Shown here piece after piece: positions 1 through 6,520 of a stretch of 9,775 nt of DNA (the first letter of the stretch is position 1; every line of letters begins with the position of its first letter). The notes under the pieces were generated by a model. It saw only the letters and a list, made by a program, of their open reading frames with translations. It did not search any database and was not told the origin of the DNA. Source of the stretch: JALSIF01 sp026981635 [NCBI: bacterium] (GTDB taxonomy: Bacteria > 4484-113 > JALSIF01). A program made the position numbers and the translations under genes. The stretch covers positions 1-9,775 of the forward strand of contig JALSIF010000294.1 in the NCBI GenBank assembly GCA_026981635.1. Reading direction: 5' to 3'.

Positions 1-1
1 T

Positions 2-454
2 AGCCCCGGCCAAGTGGGAAAGCGACTAGGAGAAGATTCGGAAATTTTTCTGAAGTTGGTAGTGGCCCAACTCCGTCAACAGAACCCCCTCAAACCGCTG
101 GACAACGCTGAGATGATGCAGCAGCTTGCCGCCTTCAACCAGGTGGAGCAGCTAATCAACCTCAATGAGAACTTCACCCGCCTGCTGGGAAACCGGGAGC
201 TCATTGAGGCCAACGGCCTGGTGGGCAGGTTTGTGGAGGGGGTGGACGCCAACGGCAACCTGATCCGTGGAGTGGTCACCAGGGTGGAGCGAATTGACGG
301 GGTGGTTACTCTGAAAGTTGGCGACCAGCTCCTGCTACTCAGTCAGGTGACCACGGTGGCCCTGGACGAGAGCGGCTCGGCCCTGGGAGAGGCCAGCAAC
401 CAGGAGGGGGAGAAGAGCACGGCTCCCTTCAGTGAGGAGGACCAGTCGTCGTGA
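2..454 (+). CDS. flgD: Flagellar hook capping/assembly protein FlgD (5' partial)
   Basis: FlgD forms the scaffold cap on the tip of the growing hook and lets secreted FlgE subunits polymerise outside the cell. The visible part starts with the conserved FlgD N-terminal segment (EIFLKLVVAQLRQQNPLKPLDNAEMMQQLAAFNQVEQL), followed by a short tudor-like beta segment (GLVGRFVEG ... GVVTRVERIDGVVTLKVGDQLLLLSQVTTV) and an acidic, polar tail. The large Ig-like insert of enterobacterial FlgD is absent, so this is the short form found in Bacillus and Thermotoga. The frame is open to the left edge. A GTG at 14 exists, but no ribosome binding site is visible before it and family members usually have more residues ahead of this motif, so the true start probably lies outside the window. 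The stop overlaps the next start by 4 bases, which suggests translational coupling. Confidence 0.9.
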   Translation, partial: SPGQVGKRLGEDSEIFLKLVVAQLRQQNPLKPLDNAEMMQQLAAFNQVEQLINLNENFTRLLGNRELIEANGLVGRFVEGVDANGNLIRGVVTRVERIDGVVTLKVGDQLLLLSQVTTVALDESGSALGEASNQEGEKSTAPFSEEDQSS

Positions 455-1005
455 GCCAGTTTGATCCACGCATCGGTGGGCTGGTCTCCCTACCCCACTC
501 CCAGGGGGTAGGGCAGGGCAGGAGGCAGGAGCAGATAGCCCCGGCCAAGGCGGCAGACACGGGCTTTGCCGAGGTCCTCAGGGAGAAGCTTGCTGCTGCC
601 GGCCTTGAGCTTTCGGCCCATGCCCAGAGGAGGCTGACAAGCCGGGGGATCAGACTGGACGAGCAGAGAACAGAGAAGATCGGTGAGGTGGTTGAGCTTC
701 TGGCCAGCAAGGGAGCGCGGGAGGCGCTGCTGGTGCTGGAGGACGGTGCCCTGGTGGTTAGCGTCAGGGCGCGGAAGGTAATCACCGCTCTCTCCCTGGG
801 CGATCTCAGGGAGCGGGTGGTTACCGGCATTGATGCGGCGGCCTTTGTGGAAGTGAGGGGGCAAGCCAAGGGAGTGGACGCTGCCCAAGGCAGCGGGCTT
901 CCGGCCGGGGGAGCGACCGAACCCGGCCCCCCACCTCCTTCCGCAAACGGCCTGCCTGGTCAGGTTTCCCCGCCAGGGAGAGAGGAACTAGGAAAGGACC
1001 ACTAA
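451..1005 (+). CDS. Flagellar operon protein, TIGR02530 family
   Basis: This matches by eye the small flagellar operon protein (TIGR02530) that lies between flgD and flgE in many Gram-positive and deep-branching bacteria; its biochemical role is not established. The family core spans about residues 38-134: FAEVLREKL, then LELSAHAQRRLTSRGI, then the beta-rich part ALLVLEDGALVVSVRARKVITAL and the GIDAAAFV end. The GTG start overlaps the flgD stop (GTGA), and a GAGGAGG site lies at 434-440, ten bases upstream. At 184 aa the protein is longer than the usual 100-135 aa, because of an N-terminal linker and a Gly/Pro-rich tail (about residues 135-184) that looks disordered. Its position argues for a role in hook assembly, but that is inference from context. 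Confidence 0.85.
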   Translation: MSQFDPRIGGLVSLPHSQGVGQGRRQEQIAPAKAADTGFAEVLREKLAAAGLELSAHAQRRLTSRGIRLDEQRTEKIGEVVELLASKGAREALLVLEDGALVVSVRARKVITALSLGDLRERVVTGIDAAAFVEVRGQAKGVDAAQGSGLPAGGATEPGPPPPSANGLPGQVSPPGREELGKDH

Positions 1006-1006
1006 C

Positions 1007-1016
1007 AAGGAGGTGG
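1007..1016 (+). promoter_or_regulatory. Strong ribosome binding site of flgE
   Basis: AAGGAGGTGG lies directly after the stop of the preceding gene; ten bases separate the AAGGAGG core (1007-1013) from the flgE ATG at 1024. It is the best Shine-Dalgarno match in the window and fixes the flgE start. A strong site fits the high copy number of hook subunits. Confidence 0.75.
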
Positions 1017-1023
1017 TGGAAAG

Positions 1024-3321
1024 ATGGCAAGTGCATTCTTTACCGCGGCGAGTGGCATCCGCAACATGCAGACCAAGCTGGATGTCATCGCCAACAACAT
1101 CGCCAACATCAACACGGTTGGCTACAAGTCAAGCACGATCCTCTTCGGTGAGCTTCTAAGCCAGATCATCCGCGGGGCCAGTGCTCCAACCGCCTCGCTG
1201 GGTGGGACCAACCCCATCCAGGTGGGGCTGGGCAGCTTTATCGCTGCCATCTCCACCAACTTCACCCAGACCGGCTTTGAGCGCACCGAACGCCCCACCG
1301 ATGTGGCCATCAATGGTCGGGGCTTCTTCGTCACCCGCCAAGGTAACCAACTCTTCTACACCCGGGCGGGAAACTTCGGGGTTGACGCCCAAGGTCACCT
1401 GGTTACCCCCGATGGCCGTTTTGTACAGGGGTTTGTGGAACTGACGCCGGACGGCCAGGCGATAGATCCCAACAGTCGTATCGGTGACATCATTATTCGC
1501 TTTGGCCAGAAGTTGGAGGCTAGAGCCACAACTGAAGTGGTCTTCTCCTCAAATCTGGATGCATCCAGTGATGTGTTCGGTAGTGCTGAGCTGGTGTCCG
1601 CCGGGACTACCGGCATCCAAACGGTGAGTGAAGCGATGCAACAGCGAGCCCTCATCGTTGGCACCAGTCCAGCGGTTCCAGGTTCGGTTGGTCAGATCAT
1701 CATCAATGGAGATCCCACTCCCACCACCTACGACACCACTCCTGCCACCAATTCGCTGGAAGCGGCCCAGATCATCGCCGACGCCATCAACAGTGACCCC
1801 GACATCAACCAGGCGGTCCAGGCTACGGTCAGAAACGTCAACAACCAGGGATTCGTGGTGATTCAGGCGATTCCAGTGGGGGGTTCATTTACCATTGACG
1901 GGACCGGTGCCACCGGTTCTGGTTTTGATGGACTTCCCCTCACTACGGTGGATCCGGCTCCAGAGCCCGATTTTAGGCTCGTGGGAAGAAACGAATTGGT
2001 GATAACCGATGCCCAAGCAGCGACGGTCACCACCCAAACCCCAGTGGGCTTTGGGGCCAATGCCCCCGACCCCACCTCCGACTTCACCATCAACGGGGTT
2101 TATTACCAACTTTCTGGGGGGCCAAGTGGGATCAACTTTTCAGACACTGGGACTGCAGCAGGCAACGCAGCCATCATCGCCAACATAATTAACAACACCC
2201 CCGGTACCCAGGTTAAGGCTACTGCCAATCCCAACGGAACCCTTACCATCACCCAACTCAAAGCAGGTGCCAATAATACAATTCTGATTGACTTCGGTGT
2301 ACCTCCCAACACTGTGGGTGAGCAGCCCCCTGGATCTATCGGGTTCGCTTCAATCCCCGATGATGATCCCGGTACGCCATTTACGCGGCTTATCAGCAAT
2401 GGAGTTAACGCCCGTGCGGAAGTAACCTTTATTCCTGAAGACGGTTCCCCTCCCCTGGTACGATTCTTTGAAGATAACGCTCCCGCTGGTACCGCTTCCA
2501 GTCTTGAGCGGGTGCGTCAAGCCATCACTGGACCTAACCCAACCTTCCCCCTGATTCCTGGGGTGGTCATCTCGGCGGAGGAACTCAAGCCTGGCCGGGC
2601 CATCATCCAGACCAAGGATGCCTTTCGTCACACCACTAACCGGATTGTCTATGACTCCTTGGGCAACCCCCACGACCTCAACGTCACCTTCATCCACGTG
2701 AAGGAAAATACTTGGGACTGGGTGGTAACACTGCCCAAGGAGCCCGACTTGGTGCTAACTAACAACACTGGCAGAATCACCTTTGACAACAGTGGGCTGA
2801 TAAGTGTGCCCAACCCCTCTGACCCGGTTACCTTTGAGCCTTCAGGCGCTGACCGGATGGAGATAAACTTCGTCTTTGATGGTGACGGGGAGCCGGTCGC
2901 TGGAATCACTCAGTTCTCTGCTCCCACTACCACAGCAATCATAGAACAAGACGGCTTTCCCATGGGCGTTCTCCAGTCCTTTGAAATTGATCAAAATGGG
3001 GTGATAAGTGGCCTGTTTGATAACGGCCAGGTTCGCCCCATCGCCCAGCTTGCCTTGGCCGACTTTAACAATCCGCAGGGTCTACAGCGCTCAGGTAACA
3101 CCTCCTTCATTGAGAGCGACAACTCGGGCGTGCCCATCTTTCTCAGACCCAACACTGGCGGAGTGGGGACCATCTTCGGTGGATTCCTGGAGCAATCCAA
3201 TGTTGACTTGACCAGTGAGTTTACTCAGTTAATCATCGCCCAGCGGGGCCTGCAGGCAAACTCCAGGGTCTTTACCACCCAGGACCAGGTGCTGGAGGAG
3301 ATCGTCAACCTGAGGAGATAG
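1024..3321 (+). CDS. flgE: Flagellar hook protein FlgE with a large central insertion
   Basis: FlgE is exported by the flagellar type III system and polymerises into the hook, the universal joint between rod and filament. The N-terminal rod/hook helix is at residues 1-45 (SGIRNMQTKLDVIANNIANINTVGYK), followed by the conserved beta part GFFVTRQGNQLFYTRAGNFGVD at 100-121. A FlaE/D2-like region begins near residue 540 (IVYDSLGNPHDLNVTFI), and the C-terminal helix (EQSNVDLTSEFTQLIIAQRGLQANSRVF) is at 723-750. These ends are diagnostic for FlgE. The protein has 765 residues against about 400 in common FlgE. The extra part is roughly residues 190-530 and holds two repeats similar to the flagellin hook IN module (about 219-292 and 352-425). 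This segment looks richer in A/T and in Asn/Thr/Pro than its surroundings. The reading frame is intact. Confidence 0.95.
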   Translation: MASAFFTAASGIRNMQTKLDVIANNIANINTVGYKSSTILFGELLSQIIRGASAPTASLGGTNPIQVGLGSFIAAISTNFTQTGFERTERPTDVAINGRGFFVTRQGNQLFYTRAGNFGVDAQGHLVTPDGRFVQGFVELTPDGQAIDPNSRIGDIIIRFGQKLEARATTEVVFSSNLDASSDVFGSAELVSAGTTGIQTVSEAMQQRALIVGTSPAVPGSVGQIIINGDPTPTTYDTTPATNSLEAAQIIADAINSDPDINQAVQATVRNVNNQGFVVIQAIPVGGSFTIDGTGATGSGFDGLPLTTVDPAPEPDFRLVGRNELVITDAQAATVTTQTPVGFGANAPDPTSDFTINGVYYQLSGGPSGINFSDTGTAAGNAAIIANIINNTPGTQVKATANPNGTLTITQLKAGANNTILIDFGVPPNTVGEQPPGSIGFASIPDDDPGTPFTRLISNGVNARAEVTFIPEDGSPPLVRFFEDNAPAGTASSLERVRQAITGPNPTFPLIPGVVISAEELKPGRAIIQTKDAFRHTTNRIVYDSLGNPHDLNVTFIHVKENTWDWVVTLPKEPDLVLTNNTGRITFDNSGLISVPNPSDPVTFEPSGADRMEINFVFDGDGEPVAGITQFSAPTTTAIIEQDGFPMGVLQSFEIDQNGVISGLFDNGQVRPIAQLALADFNNPQGLQRSGNTSFIESDNSGVPIFLRPNTGGVGTIFGGFLEQSNVDLTSEFTQLIIAQRGLQANSRVFTTQDQVLEEIVNLRR
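1678..1899 (+). other. First IN-like module inside FlgE
   Basis: This encodes about residues 219-292 of the hook protein. The order is a short strand with ING (QIIINGDP), a polar stretch, a helix with repeated Ile/Ala (EAAQIIADAINSD), then two strands (AVQATVRNVNNQGFVVIQA). This is the layout of the Flagellin_hook_IN motif found as surface insertions in flagellins and hook-associated proteins. The assignment is by eye, not by profile search. Confidence 0.55.
2077..2298 (+). other. Second IN-like module inside FlgE
   Basis: This encodes about residues 352-425. It repeats the layout of the first module: DFTINGVYYQL, a polar loop, AAIIANIINNTPG, then QVKATANPNGTLTITQ. The last part is the more typical IN signature of the two (helix, then VxAxxxxxGxLxIT). 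The two modules are about 130 residues apart and only loosely similar, so a duplication would be old or the modules were acquired separately. Confidence 0.6.
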
Positions 3322-3334
3322 TAAGGGCTGGTTA

Positions 3335-3365
3335 GGGGCAGGGGAGCCCGAGGCTTCCCTGCCCC
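3335..3365 (+). other. Strong hairpin between flgE and swrD
   Basis: GGGGCAGGGGAGCC (3335-3348) pairs with GGCTTCCCTGCCCC (3352-3365) around a CGA loop, giving 14 pairs with one G-T wobble. No T-run follows (the next bases are CGTATAATC), so it is not a canonical intrinsic terminator. It may stabilise the 3' end of a flgE-containing transcript, act as an attenuator, or mark an RNA processing site. It sits 13 bases after the flgE stop, in the only sizeable gap of the flagellar block. Confidence 0.75.
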
Positions 3366-3367
3366 CG

Positions 3368-3373
3368 TATAAT
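3368..3373 (+). promoter_or_regulatory. Possible -10 box before swrD
   Basis: A perfect TATAAT follows the hairpin and lies 17 bases before the swrD ATG. A transcript from it would begin near 3380, just at the AAGGAAG ribosome binding site. No -35-like hexamer or extended TGn element is visible at the right distance, because that place is occupied by the hairpin. An internal promoter for swrD-fliM-fliY is possible but weakly supported. Confidence 0.3.
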
Positions 3374-3390
3374 CTGGGTAAGGAAGCTCC

Positions 3391-3642
3391 ATGATCAGGG
3401 TGACCAGAGTTGATGGGACCGAGCAGATCATCAACGCTGAGCTGATTGAGGTTATCTCGCCTGGCACCGACACCATCATCACCCTCACAACCGGTAGAAA
3501 GATCAGGGTAAGAGAAGGGGTGGAGGAGCTGGTGGATCGCATTGTTGAGTACAAGCGTCGCATCCACTACCTGACCATCGTGACTGAGAAGGGGGAACTG
3601 GACGAGGAGGCCAGGGCGGCCGAGGTCAAGGAGAAGCTTTAG
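3391..3642 (+). CDS. swrD: SwrD/FlbD-family flagellar protein
   Basis: This small protein (83 aa) belongs to the FlbD/SwrD (formerly YlzI) family. In Bacillus subtilis SwrD is needed for full flagellar motor torque and swarming. The whole family core is visible: MIRVTRVDGTEQIINAELIEVI, TDTIITLTTGRKIRVREGVEELVDRIVEYKRRI. A charged tail of about 20 residues extends past the usual end. No signal peptide or membrane segment is present. AAGGAAG at 3380-3386 supports the ATG start. It keeps the Bacillus position directly after flgE, but is followed at once by fliM, without fliL. It should not be confused with the unrelated Caulobacter transcription factor also called FlbD. Confidence 0.88.
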   Translation: MIRVTRVDGTEQIINAELIEVISPGTDTIITLTTGRKIRVREGVEELVDRIVEYKRRIHYLTIVTEKGELDEEARAAEVKEKL

Positions 3643-3645
3643 GGA

Positions 3646-4647
3646 ATGAATGAGGAAACCATCACTCCGGAAGAGCTGGAGCAGCTGCTTGCGGCGGTAG
3701 GCGAGGAGTCCTTTGAGCAGGTCCAGACGCCCCCCGAACAGCCGGAGAGAAAGCACAAGATAAAGCTCTACGACTTCAAGCGCCCCGACCGCTTCAATCG
3801 TGAGCAGATCCGCACCATCTACATGCTCCACGAGACCTTCTGTCGACTGTGGAGCGGGAGGCTTTCCAACTGGCTAAGGACTATCGTCTCCATGTCGGTC
3901 CTCTCGGTTGACCAGGTGACCTACAGCGAGTTTCTGGAATCCATCCCCAGCCCCTCCATCCTGGCCATTCTGGCGGTGGAACCGCTGGAGGGGAGGGCAC
4001 TGATGGAGTTTTCCCCTTCCATCGCCTTTCCCATCATTGACCGCCTGCTGGGGGGAAGCGGCGAGAGCCAGATCCAACCCCGCGAGCTTACCGACATTGA
4101 GGAACGCATCATCTCAAACATCGTGGATGAGAGCCTGGTCTTTCTGCGCGAGGCGTGGGAGGCAATGGTTGAGCTTGAGCCGGAACTCATGCGGCTGGAG
4201 GCAAACCCCCTCTTTGTACAGCTGGTTCCTCCCAACGACATGGTGCTGGTCATTGCCATGGAGACCAGGCTGCAGGCCTTCTCCGGCCTGATCAACCTGG
4301 TCTACCCCTACGTGCTGCTGGAGCCCATTCTGGACAAGCTCACTGCCCAGACCCTCTACTCCAGCCAGTCGGCCGGTGCCAGCCCCGAGGTCAAGAAGCT
4401 CATCTCGGAAACGGTGAGGAGGGCACCGGTTGATGTGAGTGTGAGGGTGGGAAGGTGTGAGCTGACCTTCGGAGAGATCATGCAGCTTGAGGAGGGTGAC
4501 GTAGTTCGTCTGGACAGCCAGGTGGACGACGACCTGGACATCTTCGTGGGGGGCCGGCTCAAGTTCAAGGGACGCCCCGGCATCTACCGTGGCAGGATGG
4601 CCTGTCACATAACCCGACTGGTCAAGGATGAAGAGCTGGAGGAGTAG
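3646..4647 (+). CDS. fliM: Flagellar motor switch protein FliM
   Basis: FliM is the C-ring protein that binds phosphorylated CheY and passes the switch signal to FliG. Near the N-terminus ITPEELEQLLAAV (residues 6-18) corresponds to the CheY-binding EIDALL peptide, though it is divergent. The middle CheC-like domain begins with KIKLYDFKRPDRFNREQIRTIYMLHETF and contains LLGGSGE (about residues 134-140), the GGxG motif that contacts FliG. The C-terminal SpoA/FliN-like domain covers about residues 260-328 (VDVSVRVGRCELTFGEIMQLEEGDVV ... LKFKGRPGIYRGRMACHITRLV). The length (333 aa) is normal. AAGGAG at 3628-3633, within the end of swrD, lies 12 bases upstream. The 3-bp gap to swrD and 3-bp gap to the next gene show a tightly packed operon. 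Confidence 0.95.
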   Translation: MNEETITPEELEQLLAAVGEESFEQVQTPPEQPERKHKIKLYDFKRPDRFNREQIRTIYMLHETFCRLWSGRLSNWLRTIVSMSVLSVDQVTYSEFLESIPSPSILAILAVEPLEGRALMEFSPSIAFPIIDRLLGGSGESQIQPRELTDIEERIISNIVDESLVFLREAWEAMVELEPELMRLEANPLFVQLVPPNDMVLVIAMETRLQAFSGLINLVYPYVLLEPILDKLTAQTLYSSQSAGASPEVKKLISETVRRAPVDVSVRVGRCELTFGEIMQLEEGDVVRLDSQVDDDLDIFVGGRLKFKGRPGIYRGRMACHITRLVKDEELEE

Positions 4648-4650
4648 ACC

Positions 4651-5715
4651 ATGGCAGATGAAGGTCAGGAAAAGGACGTCGGTTTGAGTGAGGAGGAGAT
4701 CAGCGGACTTCTCAACCCCGGCGAAGGGGCTCCTTCCGCCACCGGCGAGGTGGGAGAGGAGGAGCTGCTCAATTTGGTGGAGGAGGCTGAGAAGGAGGTA
4801 GGGGAGGAGCTTTCAGCCGCCCTCACCACAGCCCTCAAGCGCGAGCGACCGGTCTCGGTCAAGAACCTGGACGTCTTTGCTACCAGCAGTGAGGAACTTT
4901 CCCGCATTGTCACCCCAGGGGACTTCGCCGTCAGGGTGGCATTTAACGTCAAGGGAGAGGAACACGCCCACTTCTTCAGCCTGGAGAAGGATGTGGCGGT
5001 GCGCTTTGCCAGCCATGCACTGGGCAAGGAGGAGCCGGGTGAGGAACTGGATGAGGAGGCCCAGGCAGCCCTCACCGAGGTGTTTACCACCTTGGCTGGG
5101 GCGGTGGCCAATCGGCTGGGCAAGCTGGTGGGGGGCAGTGTTGAAATAGGTGAGGTGGCCCCGGTGGCGGTGGTTGAGGCGGGAGGCTTTGAGGAGCTGG
5201 GGGAAAGCTTCTTCCACGCCACCTACCTGCTTGAGGTGGACGGGGAGGAGGTCACCGTATACCACTTCTTCCCCCGATCCCATGCCCTCGTTTTGGCCGA
5301 GGCCAGATCGCCAGGGGTGGAGATGGCTCCCCTGGCCGCAGGGCCGGGTCCAGGCGCTCAGCCGAGCGAGGCTCCAGCGACCGAAGAGGAGCCACCGCCA
5401 ACCGTCAAGCGGGCCGTTTTTGAGGAGCTTTCCCCCTCCGCACCCTCTACCCAGCCCAGAAACATTGACATCCTGCTGGATGTTCCCATGGAGATTACCG
5501 TGGAGCTGGGACGTACCCAGGTTCCCATTCAGCAGATCCTGGAGTTTGGGCAGGGGAGCCTAATCACACTGGACAAACTGGCCGGGGAGCCGGTTGACCT
5601 GTTGGTCAATGGCAAATACTTTGCCAAGGGCGAGGTGGTGGTGATTGACGAAAACTTCGGGGTGCGGATCACCTCCATCCTCAGTCCGGAGGAGCGCCTG
5701 AAAAGGTTGCGTTAG
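4651..5715 (+). CDS. fliY: Flagellar motor switch protein FliY (FliN with CheC-like domain)
   Basis: The 354-aa length and three-part layout match FliY rather than the short FliN. Residues 11-21 (GLSEEEISGLL) resemble the CheY-P-binding peptide. A CheC-like domain covers about residues 65-220. A Pro/Glu/Ala-rich linker spans 225-270. The C-terminal SpoA domain at 271-345 (NIDILLDVPMEITVELGRTQVPIQQILEFGQGSLITLDKLAGEPVDLLVNGKYFAKGEVVVIDENFGVRIT) is highly conserved and diagnostic. In Bacillus FliY is a rotor component that also dephosphorylates CheY-P. Here the CheC catalytic pattern E-x2-N appears as E143-V-F-T146, so phosphatase activity is doubtful. GGAGGAG at 4638-4644 gives a good start. 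It is the last gene of the visible flagellar cluster. Confidence 0.92.
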   Translation: MADEGQEKDVGLSEEEISGLLNPGEGAPSATGEVGEEELLNLVEEAEKEVGEELSAALTTALKRERPVSVKNLDVFATSSEELSRIVTPGDFAVRVAFNVKGEEHAHFFSLEKDVAVRFASHALGKEEPGEELDEEAQAALTEVFTTLAGAVANRLGKLVGGSVEIGEVAPVAVVEAGGFEELGESFFHATYLLEVDGEEVTVYHFFPRSHALVLAEARSPGVEMAPLAAGPGPGAQPSEAPATEEEPPPTVKRAVFEELSPSAPSTQPRNIDILLDVPMEITVELGRTQVPIQQILEFGQGSLITLDKLAGEPVDLLVNGKYFAKGEVVVIDENFGVRITSILSPEERLKRLR

Positions 5716-5733
5716 CTCTATCCCCTTCCTGAT

Positions 5734-6477
5734 CTAGCGGTGGGAAGTAAGCCTGAGCTGATAGAGGGAGCCAAAGTGCCACTTTTCCACCAGATGGAGC
5801 CCCTGGGCCGCAGCCAGGTCCAGGTAGTAGCTCAGTGGCTTGGCTCTGGTTGAGGCCCCTCGCCTTACCACCCCTGCCCTGATCAGGGCGTCAAGCAGGG
5901 CACGCTGACCACGGCAGTAGACCGAGAGCCAGAGTTCGCCACCCGGCTTGAGGATACGGGCAAACTCTCCCAGCAGCCGTCCCGGCTCCTTCATTCCCTC
6001 CAGTCCCCACTGGCAGAGGGCAGCATCAAAACAGTCATCGGCGAAGGGGAGGGTCGTGTCGCCCCCCAGCAGAAGGAGGAAGATGCGGTCGGGTTCCTGG
6101 TGGCTGAGTTCCCTGATGCTTACCAGCGATTCCAGGGACTGGCCGGCAATCACCGCAACCTCTGCCCCGGAGTGGCCGATAGCCTCCTTGGCCAACATCC
6201 CGCCATAGAGGGGAAACTCAATCAGCCTGGTGTCGGCAAAGCTCTCGTAGAAGCGGATCGCCTGGGTGCGATAGTAGCTTGGATCGGCCAGCTCTCCCAT
6301 GATGATGCGGGAAAGTACTCCCGGCCCCTTCACTTCGCTTGGCTTTCTTCTCTGGGCCTTCTCCTGACTGGCCTGAGCAAGCACCAGCACCTCGGAGTGT
6401 TCGGGGTGTGGGATGAGTTCAAATCCAGGTTGGATTAGTTCGCCTAGTTTCTGGTTTATTATCCTTCCCTCTATCAC
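5734..6477 (-). CDS. Class I SAM-dependent methyltransferase-like protein with degenerate motif I
   Basis: The C-terminal half looks like a UbiE/Methyltransf_11 fold. GDTTLPFADDCFDAALCQWGLEGM (about residues 139-162) matches the post-II region, and LLGEFARILKPGGELWLSVY (168-187) matches motif III. The glycine-rich SAM loop expected upstream (VLDxGxGxG) is replaced by AEVAVIAGQSLESLV, so SAM binding is uncertain. The N-terminal 60 residues are not recognised. I chose the GTG at 6477 (247 aa) because GGAGAAGG lies nine bases upstream. The frame stays open to an ATG at 6594, but that would run through the divergent epimerase start region. It converges on fliY with 18 bases between the stops and diverges from the epimerase with 38 bases between the starts. 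The substrate cannot be told. Confidence 0.65.
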   Translation of the reverse strand: MIEGRIINQKLGELIQPGFELIPHPEHSEVLVLAQASQEKAQRRKPSEVKGPGVLSRIIMGELADPSYYRTQAIRFYESFADTRLIEFPLYGGMLAKEAIGHSGAEVAVIAGQSLESLVSIRELSHQEPDRIFLLLLGGDTTLPFADDCFDAALCQWGLEGMKEPGRLLGEFARILKPGGELWLSVYCRGQRALLDALIRAGVVRRGASTRAKPLSYYLDLAAAQGLHLVEKWHFGSLYQLRLTSHR

Positions 6478-6500
6478 CGGATTTAGCCTTCTCCCCTGGT

Positions 6501-6507
6501 TATAATA
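6501..6507 (+). promoter_or_regulatory. -10 box of epimerase operon; reads as a -10 on both strands
   Basis: TATAAT at 6501-6506 ends nine bases before the epimerase GTG, so the transcript would begin at or within a few bases of the start codon. No good -35 is visible. On the minus strand the same bases read TATTAT (6507-6502), correctly placed to start a transcript near 6495 just ahead of the methyltransferase ribosome binding site. One symmetric box could serve both divergent genes. Confidence 0.5.
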
Positions 6508-6508
6508 C

Positions 6509-6520
6509 CCCACCGGTGGG
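6509..6520. repeat. 12-bp perfect palindrome over the epimerase start
   Basis: CCCACCGGTGGG is its own reverse complement. It lies just downstream of the TATAAT box and its right arm contains the GTG start codon, a typical place for a repressor operator. A very similar inverted repeat is at 8544-8558 in front of the lipoprotein gene. As a hairpin it could only have a tiny loop, so protein binding to DNA is more likely than an RNA role. Confidence 0.55.

Noticed and set aside
1-549. 14-base direct repeat TAGCCCCGGCCAAG at 1-14 and 536-549
   Set aside because: It falls in different frames of two coding genes, and a GC-rich match of this length is plausible by chance in 10 kb; no further copies were seen.
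429-869. Long open frame on the minus strand opposite the TIGR02530 gene
   Set aside because: It lies wholly inside a recognised plus-strand gene, has Ser/Ala/Arg-rich composition typical of antisense frames in GC-rich DNA, and no recognisable domain.
4665-5283. Two long minus-strand open frames opposite fliY
   Set aside because: The Ser/Thr-rich and His/Gln-rich products are antisense translations of Glu-rich coding sequence; the plus frame is a clear FliY.
5700-5750. Terminator between the convergent fliY and methyltransferase genes
   Set aside because: No inverted repeat of useful length and no T-run is visible in or next to the 18-base gap.
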